Source: Lewinellaceae bacterium (GTDB lineage: Bacteria > Bacteroidota > Bacteroidia > Chitinophagales > Saprospiraceae). From it: 64,000 nt of DNA. The stretch is from the NCBI GenBank assembly GCA_020636255.1, contig JACJYE010000001.1, forward strand, positions 1 through 64,000. Reading direction: 5' to 3'. The notes below the pieces were generated by a model. It made no database searches and was not told the origin of the DNA. It saw only the letters and a list, made by a program, of their open reading frames with translations. The position numbers and the translations under genes were made by a program. Below are positions 43,431-51,141 of the stretch, in pieces. Numbering within the stretch: the first letter of the stretch is position 1; every line of letters starts with the position of its first letter.

Positions 43431-44510
43431 CTATCCCTCGCCTTTCTCCCGGTTCGACGAGCCGAAATGCTTCCAGCCCTGGGCTTCTATGGGGTGGATA
43501 TTCCCACCGCGGGTATGCAGGTGCACGCCCTCCCGGGCAGGCACGATCTCGCCCGCAATATAGATATCCGGCAGGTATTTTACTTTATCTATATCATCGG
43601 GGCTGATGGTAAAGAGCAGTTCGTAATCCTCGCCGCCGCTGAGCGCACAGGTGATCGGGTCGAGCTTGAACTCCAGGGCCTGCAGCTGCGCATCGGGGTG
43701 GATGGGCACGCCGCTCTCTTCGATGAAAGCGCCCACGCCCGACTGCTCGCAGATGTGGAACAGGTCGGAAGACAGGCCGTCGGAGACGTCGATCATGGCG
43801 GTGGGCGCCAGCTGGTTTTTGGCAAACATCTCTATCATATCCTTGCGCGCTTCCGGTTTGAGGATGCGCCCGATGAGGTAGTCGTGGCCCTCCAGTTCGG
43901 GTTTGATGGCGGGGTCGCTCAGGTAGAGCTGTTTTTCACGCTCCAGGATCTGAAGCCCCAGGTAGGCGGCGCCCAGATTGCCGGTGATGCAGACGAGGTC
44001 GCCCACCCTGGCGCCGTTGCGGTAGGCCAGCTTATCCCGCTCTCCCTGCCCTATGGCCGTCACGCTGATGAGCAGCCCGCGTGGTGAAGAGGTGGTGTCG
44101 CCGCCCACCAGGTCTACCTGGTAGTAGTCGCAGGCGGCGCGGATGCCGGCGTAGAGCTCGTCGAGCGCCTCTACCGAAAAGCGGTTGGACAGGGCGATGG
44201 ACACCGTCACCTGCTTCGGCTGGGCGTTCATAGCGTATATATCCGACAGGTTGACGACGACGGATTTATAGCCCAGGTGCTTCAGGGGGCTGTACATCAG
44301 GTCAAAATGGATGCCCTCCACCAGCAGGTCGGTGGAGACGACGGTGAGCAGGCCGCCGTTGTCGATCACGGCAGCGTCGTCGCCTATGCCTTTGAGCGAT
44401 GAAGGGTTGCGCAGTGGAAACCCCTGCGTCAGGTGGCTGATCAGGCCGAACTCGCCGAGTTCGTTGACGTCCGTGCGTTGGGGAGCTTGCTCCTGATTAT
44501 GGTCTGGCAT
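43431..44510 (-). CDS. thiL: thiamine-monophosphate kinase
   Basis: The start was set at 44510 (MPDHNQEQAPQRTDVNELGEFGLI); the longer frame to 44705 overlaps the next gene and is not conserved-looking. The 359-residue product catalyses ATP-dependent phosphorylation of thiamine monophosphate to the cofactor thiamine diphosphate in the cytoplasm. Family motifs are present in order: GIGDDAAVI with an adjacent STDLLVEGIHF, YKSVVVNLSDIYAMNAQP, DLVGGDTTSSPRGLLISVTAIG, DVSDGLSSDLFHI and ALSGGEDYELLFT. These supply metal and nucleotide ligands in ThiL. Length is slightly above the usual 320-350. No other thiamine gene is nearby. Confidence 0.94.
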   Translation of the reverse strand: MPDHNQEQAPQRTDVNELGEFGLISHLTQGFPLRNPSSLKGIGDDAAVIDNGGLLTVVSTDLLVEGIHFDLMYSPLKHLGYKSVVVNLSDIYAMNAQPKQVTVSIALSNRFSVEALDELYAGIRAACDYYQVDLVGGDTTSSPRGLLISVTAIGQGERDKLAYRNGARVGDLVCITGNLGAAYLGLQILEREKQLYLSDPAIKPELEGHDYLIGRILKPEARKDMIEMFAKNQLAPTAMIDVSDGLSSDLFHICEQSGVGAFIEESGVPIHPDAQLQALEFKLDPITCALSGGEDYELLFTISPDDIDKVKYLPDIYIAGEIVPAREGVHLHTRGGNIHPIEAQGWKHFGSSNREKGEG

Positions 44511-44701
44511 CGATGGCTGAATATTGATTGTTGAATGCTGATTGCTAAATATCATTGGCTGGATGAACGAACAACCATCCATCAGGCTTGATAGTTGCAC
44601 AAAGGTAGGAATAAGGGATGGGATGGTTGAATGGCCTCCGGAATATATACCAGGGCTTTTGAGCGGGCATAACGGGCGGCCTGCAACGAGGTACATATCG
44701 A

Positions 44702-46219
44702 TCACCGCGCCACCATCAGCTTTTCCCGGCAGAAAAGGCCAGCGCTTTGCAGTTCCACCACATACTGGCCGGGAGGAAGGTTTTCGGGCAGGGTAATGCT
44801 GTATTCCAGGCCGCCAAAATAGGCCGGCGCTCTAAAAAATTCTCGGCCCAACATATCATAAAGCCTGATTTGACCGTCAAAGGTTAGTGGCTCAGTAAAG
44901 CGGATGGACAGGCCGGAGCCTGGTAAGGGGTTTGGGGAAAGGGAGAAGGAGGGGCAGGTATCTTCAGAAGTTAGTTTGGGGTATGGAGGGCCATACTTAA
45001 TCAGTAAAGCATCAAAATAATTCCATTGATCAGGTTTTGTCATTGCTATGAAAAAACCTTCATCGGTAGTCGATGGTGCAATTGAATAAAATAAATCAAT
45101 ATAAGGTGTTCCTATTGTCTTTTCCCATAGTATTTCCCCAAAATGGTCAACCTCAAGAATCCACCCATCTGAGGAGCCCTTATTGGTTGAAATATCTCCA
45201 TCTTCAGAGGAGGTTTGACCCGCCAGAATGAAAGTGTTTCCATGCGTTTGAAACAGCCCGTCTGGAAGATCACTGTTACTTCCTCCCAGATTCCTGCTCC
45301 AGTTTACAATAAAGCTTGGGCTTAATTCAACCAGCCAAAAATCAGTTTCTCCCTTTGGTACATAGATTTGCTGGTCTGTTGAAGAGGTGGCTCCCAAGAG
45401 TAAATAGCCGCCATCCTCCTTTTTTATCATTTGTATAGAATAATCAGTATCTGACCCGCCATAGGATCTATCCCATAAAACATGCCCGACGGAGTCGACT
45501 TTCACCAACCAAATATCGGACGCCCCCCTGGCATGTGTAACGTGGCCATCGCCAGATGAAGTTGTCCCAAGAATCAAATAACCAGCTTCATGAGGGATAA
45601 TCTGCTCTGGGTCTTCATCTCCACTCCCTCCCAAGCTGGTTTCCCAAACCAAATTCCCGAGCTCGTCCAGTTCAATAAGCCAGATGTCATAGCCACCGAA
45701 ATAATCCGTTTTATCACCGTCAGAGGAATAGCTGCCTCCCGCTATCAAGTAATGGCCATTTTCTAATGCCAGGGCGGTAGACGCGCCTTCGGATTCCGTT
45801 CCTCCATAGGTTACCTCCCACAGCATTTGCCCACTGGGATTGAGCAGGAATACCCAGAAGTCTGCATTCCTGCCCGGTATTTCCCTTCCGCCCACGCCAA
45901 GGAGGTTGCCATCGTAGGTCAACGAAATGCCTCCTATGCGCTCATAATAGCCATCATCAAAAACATTAATCCATTCCACCTGCCCTTGTTCCGACACTTT
46001 TGCGGCCCATGCCCCTATATCTTCTTCATTACCTGTAAAATCACCATCTCTACTTGTTGAACTACCCTTTAAAAAAATAGCTCCTGTTTCCGAAACAACG
46101 ATTGCTTCAGCCCTGTCTGACTTACTCCCGGCAAACACTACATCCCACAATGAATCGGGTTGGGCTACTGATATAACAGAAACCAAAACAGAAAAAACAA
46201 GGATCAATGATACTTTCAT
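44702..46219 (-). CDS. T9SS-sorted propeller-like repeat protein
   Basis: A 505-residue protein with a signal peptide (1-19, ...VISVAQ). There are about six repeats of about 60 residues containing a DIWLIELDELGNLVWETSLGGSGDE-type strand group and a GGYLLLGATSSTD-type strand group, as in beta-propeller proteins. A Pro-linked C-terminal domain follows (about 430-505: FSLSPNPLPGSGLSIRFTEPL ... LPPGQYVVELQSAGLFCREKLMVAR), which is a type A T9SS sorting domain. The protein is thus exported to the cell surface. The gene is less GC-rich than the flanking thiL. It lies 46 bp downstream of the split metalloprotease on the same strand. Confidence 0.82.
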   Translation of the reverse strand: MKVSLILVFSVLVSVISVAQPDSLWDVVFAGSKSDRAEAIVVSETGAIFLKGSSTSRDGDFTGNEEDIGAWAAKVSEQGQVEWINVFDDGYYERIGGISLTYDGNLLGVGGREIPGRNADFWVFLLNPSGQMLWEVTYGGTESEGASTALALENGHYLIAGGSYSSDGDKTDYFGGYDIWLIELDELGNLVWETSLGGSGDEDPEQIIPHEAGYLILGTTSSGDGHVTHARGASDIWLVKVDSVGHVLWDRSYGGSDTDYSIQMIKKEDGGYLLLGATSSTDQQIYVPKGETDFWLVELSPSFIVNWSRNLGGSNSDLPDGLFQTHGNTFILAGQTSSEDGDISTNKGSSDGWILEVDHFGEILWEKTIGTPYIDLFYSIAPSTTDEGFFIAMTKPDQWNYFDALLIKYGPPYPKLTSEDTCPSFSLSPNPLPGSGLSIRFTEPLTFDGQIRLYDMLGREFFRAPAYFGGLEYSITLPENLPPGQYVVELQSAGLFCREKLMVAR

Positions 46220-46265
46220 TACAGTGATCTTTTCGGCAGTAGGATAGCTCGGCCTGGATAAAAAG

Positions 46266-46973
46266 TCATTTTTCTACCAGGAACTGTTTCGAAACCACTC
46301 CAGTTTGAGTGGTAGCTTTAACAACATAGAGGCCCACAGGCCAGTTTACAACTGTTACAACCAGGAATTTCATCAAACCTATCGGGTCGTAACCATAGAC
46401 CTTTTGGCCTGCAGCATCAAATATCTGGACTTGCTGCAAGGGCTGAGTAGAGGTTATCCTGATTTCTTCTTGTGCCGGATTCGGAAAAAGTTTAAGGCCG
46501 TCTATATTCTCTTTTTCTTTTGTTGTTACCCCTTCAATGTTATCAGACGTTTGGCGCCGAAGGTTGGGCCCAAATGGGGGGCATGCTTCAAAATAGTAGG
46601 CTTGGGTAGAAAGCCCAATCATTGCCTGGTCTAATCGTGATCTGAGCACAGACATCATCAGGGATTGTAACAAGGGAAATAAATCATCGGTAGTGCCAGT
46701 CTCCTGAGAAACAGGGTTGCCAAGTACCACAAGTGTTATCTGGTAACGGTAGTAATCTGCATAAGGCACTCCATAATAGATTATATCATACTGAGTGGGA
46801 GAGGTCCCGGAACCTGTATTATACCCGGAGTAGACTGGTTCGGTAGGGGCTCCCACCTGAAAGGTACGCGTGTAAGTAAGGTGTATGTCCTGATATTCGA
46901 ACGTAATACTTACATAGGCAGTACCTGCGCTAATCGCCTGAAAAGTGCGTTCATTTTGCGCTGGCGCAGTCAA
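46266..46973 (-). CDS. C-terminal part of T9SS metalloprotease (Ig-like domain and sorting domain)
   Basis: The 235-codon frame has no signal peptide of its own and begins 5 bp after the stop of the metalloprotease ORF. It opens with an Ig-like beta domain (TAPAQNERTFQAISAGTAYVSITFEYQ) and ends with a T9SS type A sorting domain (LKLFPNPAQEEIRITSTQPLQQVQIFDAAGQKVY ... GLYVVKATTQTGVVSKQFLVEK). One added A in the AA run of the coding strand near 46983 joins it in frame to the ORF upstream, giving ...GNIVTNLVQLTAPAQ. It is therefore very likely the tail of that protease. Confidence 0.7.
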   Translation of the reverse strand: MTAPAQNERTFQAISAGTAYVSITFEYQDIHLTYTRTFQVGAPTEPVYSGYNTGSGTSPTQYDIIYYGVPYADYYRYQITLVVLGNPVSQETGTTDDLFPLLQSLMMSVLRSRLDQAMIGLSTQAYYFEACPPFGPNLRRQTSDNIEGVTTKEKENIDGLKLFPNPAQEEIRITSTQPLQQVQIFDAAGQKVYGYDPIGLMKFLVVTVVNWPVGLYVVKATTQTGVVSKQFLVEK

Positions 46974-46978
46974 TTGAA

Positions 46979-48280
46979 CTAAATTGTAACTATATTGCCA
47001 GGTGAGATTTTCATAATCATCAAATTCATTGTAAAAGTGGCATCAATTTCTTCTTCTAAACATACATTTGCGAACTCGCCCTGTAAAACTTCGCTTGCTT
47101 CCAATATCATTTGAAAGGCGTAATCAACAGGTGGTGTATATTGCAGGCAAGCATCATTATCCCAATTATAAATAGGATTGAAACCATTAAGATAATTTAC
47201 CAACACTTTTTTAGACTCTTCAGCCCATTGAGTAAAGCCATTTGTTCCTGGCCCACAAAATCCTGTAGAACAACCTTGTCCACTATACATTAGATTACAT
47301 GGATTACAAATATGATTAAGCCCAAATGCATGCCCCAACTCATGGGCTGCAGTCCTGTAATTATCCCCCAAATCCTCCTCGGCTGAAACAGTATAAGAAT
47401 ATGCCCAATAATAGCCATTATCATATTGAGCAAATAAAATTTCGTGAGTGCCGCAAATTGATTTATGTGCGTCATAAAAACCTCCTCCATCAATCCCATA
47501 GCCTTGGCTGGATTGCTTTCCTGCAAGGAAATGGACATGGTCTCTTTGAATGTGATTCATATTTGAATTCCAATAACCACGGACTTCGTTCCACATGACA
47601 TGTAAATCTTGATTATTGCTGTTATAGGGATCTGGGCTTTGCCACAAGTGTACGTAGGATAAGCGTATCTGAAGGTCAAATATATCATACAGGCCCGCTA
47701 TGTTGTTAACCTTCATTTTTATGAATTCAATGGCATCTTTTCTTTCATTGTCATCAATGCTTCCATTAATATCGTAATCAAACTGCGCCAGGAATTCATT
47801 ATCCGTCTCGATGGCCAATTCTAAATATCTCGTTACGTCTCTAAATTCAACAAGAGAGGTGTCAGGAGTGGTTGATATATCTGAAAGGCACAACAAGGTA
47901 TCTGAAGTCAGCTTTTCTTTGTGTAGCACATAAGTCAGGGAAAGATTTTGCCCCTCTTCCGGTTCAAGCAAAAATCTGGCAGGTGTAATGAAATACATCT
48001 CCCCTCCGCTCTCAAAGTTTCCCCCCAAGTAATTATCTGAAATGTAAAAACGAGCTTTCTGAAGCGTATCGTTATTTACAACACCTTTGTAGGTATTACA
48101 GAGCCCTTTTTGGAAAACCCGTCGTCCTGCGGATGTTTCAAGCTCTACTCTGAAATCACTGGTTCTGATATCATGCTCTTGCAGTTGAAAAAGCCATGTA
48201 CTATCATGAATAGTCAATTGGACTTCAAAAACGCCTTCCTGTGCGTATCCGATCAAGCGGCCTGTGAGTAACAGGAGCAA
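46979..48280 (-). CDS. zinc metalloprotease (metzincin type), N-terminal and catalytic part
   Basis: The frame of 433 codons contains the metzincin zinc site HELGHAFGLNH (His313, Glu314, His317, His323 counted from 48280) followed by NPCNLM, a likely Met-turn. The N-terminal half is a beta-rich prodomain-like region. The apparent TTG start lacks a full signal peptide. One added A in a run at 48306-48310 would connect it to an ATG at 48342, giving MKKLIHHPLRIKNFFYLS followed by a hydrophobic core, a good signal peptide. The 3' end is also split from a T9SS sorting domain at 46266-46973. The intact gene is probably 46266-48342, about 690 residues: a surface-exported protease. Confidence 0.75.
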   Translation of the reverse strand: MLLLLTGRLIGYAQEGVFEVQLTIHDSTWLFQLQEHDIRTSDFRVELETSAGRRVFQKGLCNTYKGVVNNDTLQKARFYISDNYLGGNFESGGEMYFITPARFLLEPEEGQNLSLTYVLHKEKLTSDTLLCLSDISTTPDTSLVEFRDVTRYLELAIETDNEFLAQFDYDINGSIDDNERKDAIEFIKMKVNNIAGLYDIFDLQIRLSYVHLWQSPDPYNSNNQDLHVMWNEVRGYWNSNMNHIQRDHVHFLAGKQSSQGYGIDGGGFYDAHKSICGTHEILFAQYDNGYYWAYSYTVSAEEDLGDNYRTAAHELGHAFGLNHICNPCNLMYSGQGCSTGFCGPGTNGFTQWAEESKKVLVNYLNGFNPIYNWDNDACLQYTPPVDYAFQMILEASEVLQGEFANVCLEEEIDATFTMNLMIMKISPGNIVTI

Positions 48281-48466
48281 GGATAGAGTACTTAAATAGA
48301 AGAAATTTTTATGCGTAACGGGTGGTGGATCAGCTTTTTCATGGCGTCAGTGGTTTGTTAAAAAAACAGTACAACTTGTGCAATGTTAAACTAATTTTTG
48401 GAAAGTTGCAACAGAGAAATAGATGATTTTGATTTAGCAACAGAGAAAGAGCCTCTCCTATATTAT

Positions 48467-49741
48467 TCAATCCGGATCATGATCACTAAGAGCCTGTCCC
48501 AACATCAGCAGCACCCCTGCCGGCACCAGGGCCGAAAGGCCGAATAAGGCCTCGTAGTAGAAGGGCAGGAACCCCAGGGCGGCCCAGAACATAAGGCCCT
48601 GGAGGAAGAGCAGGATCTCGCTGCTGAAGAAACCGGCCAGCAGCAGCCACAACCCGGCACGGCGCCAGGGCGAGCGATCAGCCAGCAGGCCGTTCAGGAC
48701 AGCGTAGCCAAGGGTGAACATGGTGACAACGCCCAGCAATATCAGGTGTATGAAACCGATGACAAAGTTGCGGACCGTATAAGCTACGGTTGCGATGGAA
48801 GGCACGATCACCGCCGTTTGCATCAAAACCTTGAGGGCAAAACAGGCAAAGGCGATCTTGATGAGCCACAGCCCCCAGCCGCCTATGTGCCGGTGAAGTT
48901 GACGGTGAAGCCTCATAACGACGGCGGCGAAGAAGGCCAGGGCCAGCAATTGCAATCCTACGCCGAGGCTGTTGGCCGCAAAAACGGCTGGGAGGGGCTC
49001 CGCCCAGGCCACTGCCAGGGCATAGGTAAGAAAAGCGGACACAGCCAGCAGGCGGAAAAACCAAAGGGCAGGCTTCTGCGCCAATGCGATGCCACGGCTT
49101 TCCATCAGCTTGAAAAAGAGCGCCAGCACCGCAAAAACGAACCAGCCGTTGAACTGAAAATGCAGGTAGAACTGCACCGTCATATAATAGATGGCCTTGC
49201 CCTGCATGCCACCTATCACGATGGCCGGCATGGCCCACAGGGCCAGCGTAGAAAAGATCATGAACAACAGGGCCGCACGGGCAAATAGCCGGGATATGCT
49301 GCCGTCGCGGGGCATATCCTTCATCAGCCGGTAGGCAAAAAAATAGGACGCCAGTCCGTGCAGGGTTGAAAAAGCGATAGACACCGCTCCGTAACCCTGT
49401 AGCGGAAAGGCAACGAGCATGCCCAGCACGCTGGCCTGGGCCACGATGAAGTTGTACCGGTAAAACGGCCTTCGCTGCTGATCCTCCCGCAAAAAGGCCT
49501 GCACCAGCATGGCGTAAACCGCCAGGTACAACCACCCCAGCATGGCCACATGCGAGTGGCCATGCAGAAAATTGCGGAATTCCAGCCAGGGTATTTCCAC
49601 TACGAAAGCGTAACGGAGTATGGCCCCCATCACGGCAGCAATGAAAAAGTTGGCCAGTGCTATGCGAAACCAGGCTCTGGGCATGTCGGCAGGAGTTGTG
49701 GGGATAAAATGGCCAATGCCGGAATGGCTGGCGCCGGCCAA
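48467..49741 (-). CDS. oxidase subunit I-like polytopic membrane protein of the nos locus
   Basis: A 424-residue protein (an alternative start at 49684, MPRAWFRIALANF, is equally good) with about 12 hydrophobic segments. His-containing segments LHGHSHVAMLGWLYLAVY and YYMTVQFYLHFQFNGWFVF resemble the heme-binding helices of cbb3-type oxidase subunit I relatives, but the full set of six His ligands of a heme-copper oxidase is not visible. It may bind heme only, or be an electron-transfer or NO-related accessory protein. It is the last gene of a leftward unit with the lipoprotein cytochrome c (gap 29 bp) and the Rrf2 regulator, diverging from nosZ, so it most likely serves N2O respiration. Confidence 0.6.
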   Translation of the reverse strand: MAGASHSGIGHFIPTTPADMPRAWFRIALANFFIAAVMGAILRYAFVVEIPWLEFRNFLHGHSHVAMLGWLYLAVYAMLVQAFLREDQQRRPFYRYNFIVAQASVLGMLVAFPLQGYGAVSIAFSTLHGLASYFFAYRLMKDMPRDGSISRLFARAALLFMIFSTLALWAMPAIVIGGMQGKAIYYMTVQFYLHFQFNGWFVFAVLALFFKLMESRGIALAQKPALWFFRLLAVSAFLTYALAVAWAEPLPAVFAANSLGVGLQLLALAFFAAVVMRLHRQLHRHIGGWGLWLIKIAFACFALKVLMQTAVIVPSIATVAYTVRNFVIGFIHLILLGVVTMFTLGYAVLNGLLADRSPWRRAGLWLLLAGFFSSEILLFLQGLMFWAALGFLPFYYEALFGLSALVPAGVLLMLGQALSDHDPD

Positions 49742-49770
49742 CCATTCCGCATTCGGCGATCAACATTCAA

Positions 49771-50238
49771 TCACTGCCCGGCCTCATGCCCGTCGTTGGC
49801 GTACATGAACTCCAGCACATCGCGGGCGTCGCCGACGGTGAGGTTTTGGTTGGGCATGCGCACGAGGCACTGCTTCAGCAGTTCCTGAGCGGCCGGGTCC
49901 TTCTCGAGCATGATATCGACGTTGGTCGCCATGTTCATGATCCACTCCGGCTTACGGCGCTCGGTGACGCCTTTCCAGCCCGGCCCGACGACGCGCTGAT
50001 CGCTCAGCTTATGGCAGGCGGCGCACTTCATTTCATAGATGGCCTTACCCTTGTCTACCATATCCTGCTTGAGGGGGGTGTTGAGGGAGACTTCCCTGAC
50101 TTCCCCGATGCCTTTGCCGTCGTCGGCCACTTCATCGGCGACCATGCTTTGGGGAGGAGGCGTATTGGGCCCGGATGAGCTCTTGCTACCACAGGCGGTA
50201 AAGAATGCCAAAGCGAAAAAGATTACAAGACGTTGCAT
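49771..50238 (-). CDS. lipoprotein c-type cytochrome of the nos locus
   Basis: A 155-residue protein with a lipoprotein signal (FFTAC, lipid Cys16), a flexible linker and one mono-heme cytochrome c domain: heme attachment Cys72-Ala-Ala-Cys75-His76 and probable distal Met128 (CLVRMPNQNLT). It would be anchored to the outer face of the inner membrane or to the outer membrane. From its place between an oxidase-like gene and nosZ, it is the likely electron donor to the CuA centre of NosZ. It lies downstream of the Rrf2 gene (66 bp) on the same strand, with a short motif shared with the nosZ promoter region in the gap. Confidence 0.88.
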   Translation of the reverse strand: MQRLVIFFALAFFTACGSKSSSGPNTPPPQSMVADEVADDGKGIGEVREVSLNTPLKQDMVDKGKAIYEMKCAACHKLSDQRVVGPGWKGVTERRKPEWIMNMATNVDIMLEKDPAAQELLKQCLVRMPNQNLTVGDARDVLEFMYANDGHEAGQ

Positions 50239-50276
50239 GACTTGGTTCTTTAAAGATGGAACAATACCCGAAAAAA

Positions 50277-50299
50277 GGCTAGTATACCGGATACCGCTT
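50277..50299. promoter_or_regulatory. motif shared by the cytochrome c and nosZ upstream regions, copy 1
   Basis: CTAGTAT-N3-GGATACCGC lies 39 bp upstream of the cytochrome gene. A second copy with a 2-bp spacer lies upstream of nosZ at 51079-51096. The core GTAT...ATAC is dyad-like. It is a candidate operator for a common regulator of both divergent units. Confidence 0.4.
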
Positions 50300-50303
50300 T
50301 GGC

Positions 50304-50729
50304 TTATATCTTAAAATGCTCTTTTAATATCTTGCCGGCCAACTCGCCGATGGCCTGGTGTTTAAGCTGATAGTTCAGGCCCTCCCGATAGGCAAAAGCC
50401 TGTACGTGCAAGGGGCAGGGGTTCTCGGAAGAACAAACGGGCAGCCCGAGGATGCAGGAGGTGAACATATCAGGCCCGTCGATGCATTCGACGATCTGCC
50501 TGAGGGTCACTTCCATATTCTGTTCATCCAGGAAAAAGCCTCCGCTGGGGCCTTTTGCCGAGGAGATCAGGTGGTTTCGGGACAGCTGCTGTAATATCTT
50601 AGCCAGAAAGTGCTGCGGCACATCCAGGGCCGTCGCTATGTCCTTGACGCCCAGCTTTTGCCCGCTTTCGGCGTGCACTGCCAGATAAAGCGCCGCCCGG
50701 ATCGCATATTTACAAGCTTTTGAAAACAT
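50304..50729 (-). CDS. Rrf2-family transcriptional regulator with three-cysteine motif
   Basis: A 141-residue winged-helix regulator (residues 1-80: MFSKACKYAIRAALYLAVHA, VKDIATALDVPQHFLAKILQQLSRN, LISSAKGPSGGFFL). Cysteines at 92, 99 and 105 (TSC-x6-C-x5-C) match the iron-sulfur binding loop of Rrf2 proteins such as NsrR and IscR. NsrR-type members sense nitric oxide through this cluster and repress detoxification or denitrification genes. It is transcribed leftward towards the cytochrome and oxidase-like genes, divergent from nosZ. Two identical palindromes in the 412-bp intergenic region are its likely sites. It is NsrR-like by context; the sequence alone does not settle the signal. Confidence 0.9.
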   Translation of the reverse strand: MFSKACKYAIRAALYLAVHAESGQKLGVKDIATALDVPQHFLAKILQQLSRNHLISSAKGPSGGFFLDEQNMEVTLRQIVECIDGPDMFTSCILGLPVCSSENPCPLHVQAFAYREGLNYQLKHQAIGELAGKILKEHFKI

Positions 50730-50837
50730 CGCTGTTCATTTTTATAGGCGGCTTCCGTTACCGGCTTTGAAGCCTTTGAAACCCTGTTTAACAACCTTTT
50801 CCCTGCGTTTCAGCCGGCAAGGTATATATTTACTTAT

Positions 50838-50859
50838 TAAAAGACAAAAAAATCTTTTA
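50838..50859. promoter_or_regulatory. palindrome TAAAAGA-N8-TCTTTTA, copy 1
   Basis: Perfect 7-bp arms with an 8-bp spacer, about 110 bp upstream of the Rrf2 gene. The same palindrome, with identical arms and spacer length, recurs at 51028-51049. Candidate Rrf2 (NsrR-like) operator. Confidence 0.5.
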
Positions 50860-51027
50860 TTTTAACAACGCCTACTTCCTGCCCCCACTGTCCAAAGTTT
50901 TTTTCAAGGAAAAACGCCATCGCCAAATATCCTTTAAAAACAAGCATTATCATCACAATTGGGGGGCTATTTTCCCAAGCGGTGACAAAAGTCATTGGCA
51001 CTAAAAAAAGGGCAGCCGTTCTTTGCA

Positions 51028-51049
51028 TAAAAGATAAAAAGGTCTTTTA
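51028..51049. promoter_or_regulatory. palindrome TAAAAGA-N8-TCTTTTA, copy 2
   Basis: Identical arms to copy 1, centred 190 bp from it and 93 bp upstream of the nosZ ATG. Together the two sites flank the divergent promoters of rrf2 and nosZ. The rest of 50730-51141 contains the shared motif copy 2 and no credible gene. Confidence 0.5.
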
Positions 51050-51078
51050 ATTTTATTTAAACCATCTTCCGGATATAG

Positions 51079-51096
51079 GCTAGTATTTGGATACCG
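51079..51096. promoter_or_regulatory. motif shared by the cytochrome c and nosZ upstream regions, copy 2
   Basis: CTAGTAT-N2-GGATACCGC, 45 bp upstream of the nosZ start codon. See copy 1 at 50277-50299. The distance to the start codon is nearly the same in both places (39 and 45 bp), which supports a regulatory role. Confidence 0.4.
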
Positions 51097-51141
51097 CAAA
51101 GCTTGTTTTCAAACATCGGACAAACCAAACTTATCATTGAC

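Noticed and set aside
50837..51028. 63-codon minus-strand frame between rrf2 and nosZ
   Set aside because: It covers the two operator-like palindromes and has no domain or start signal.
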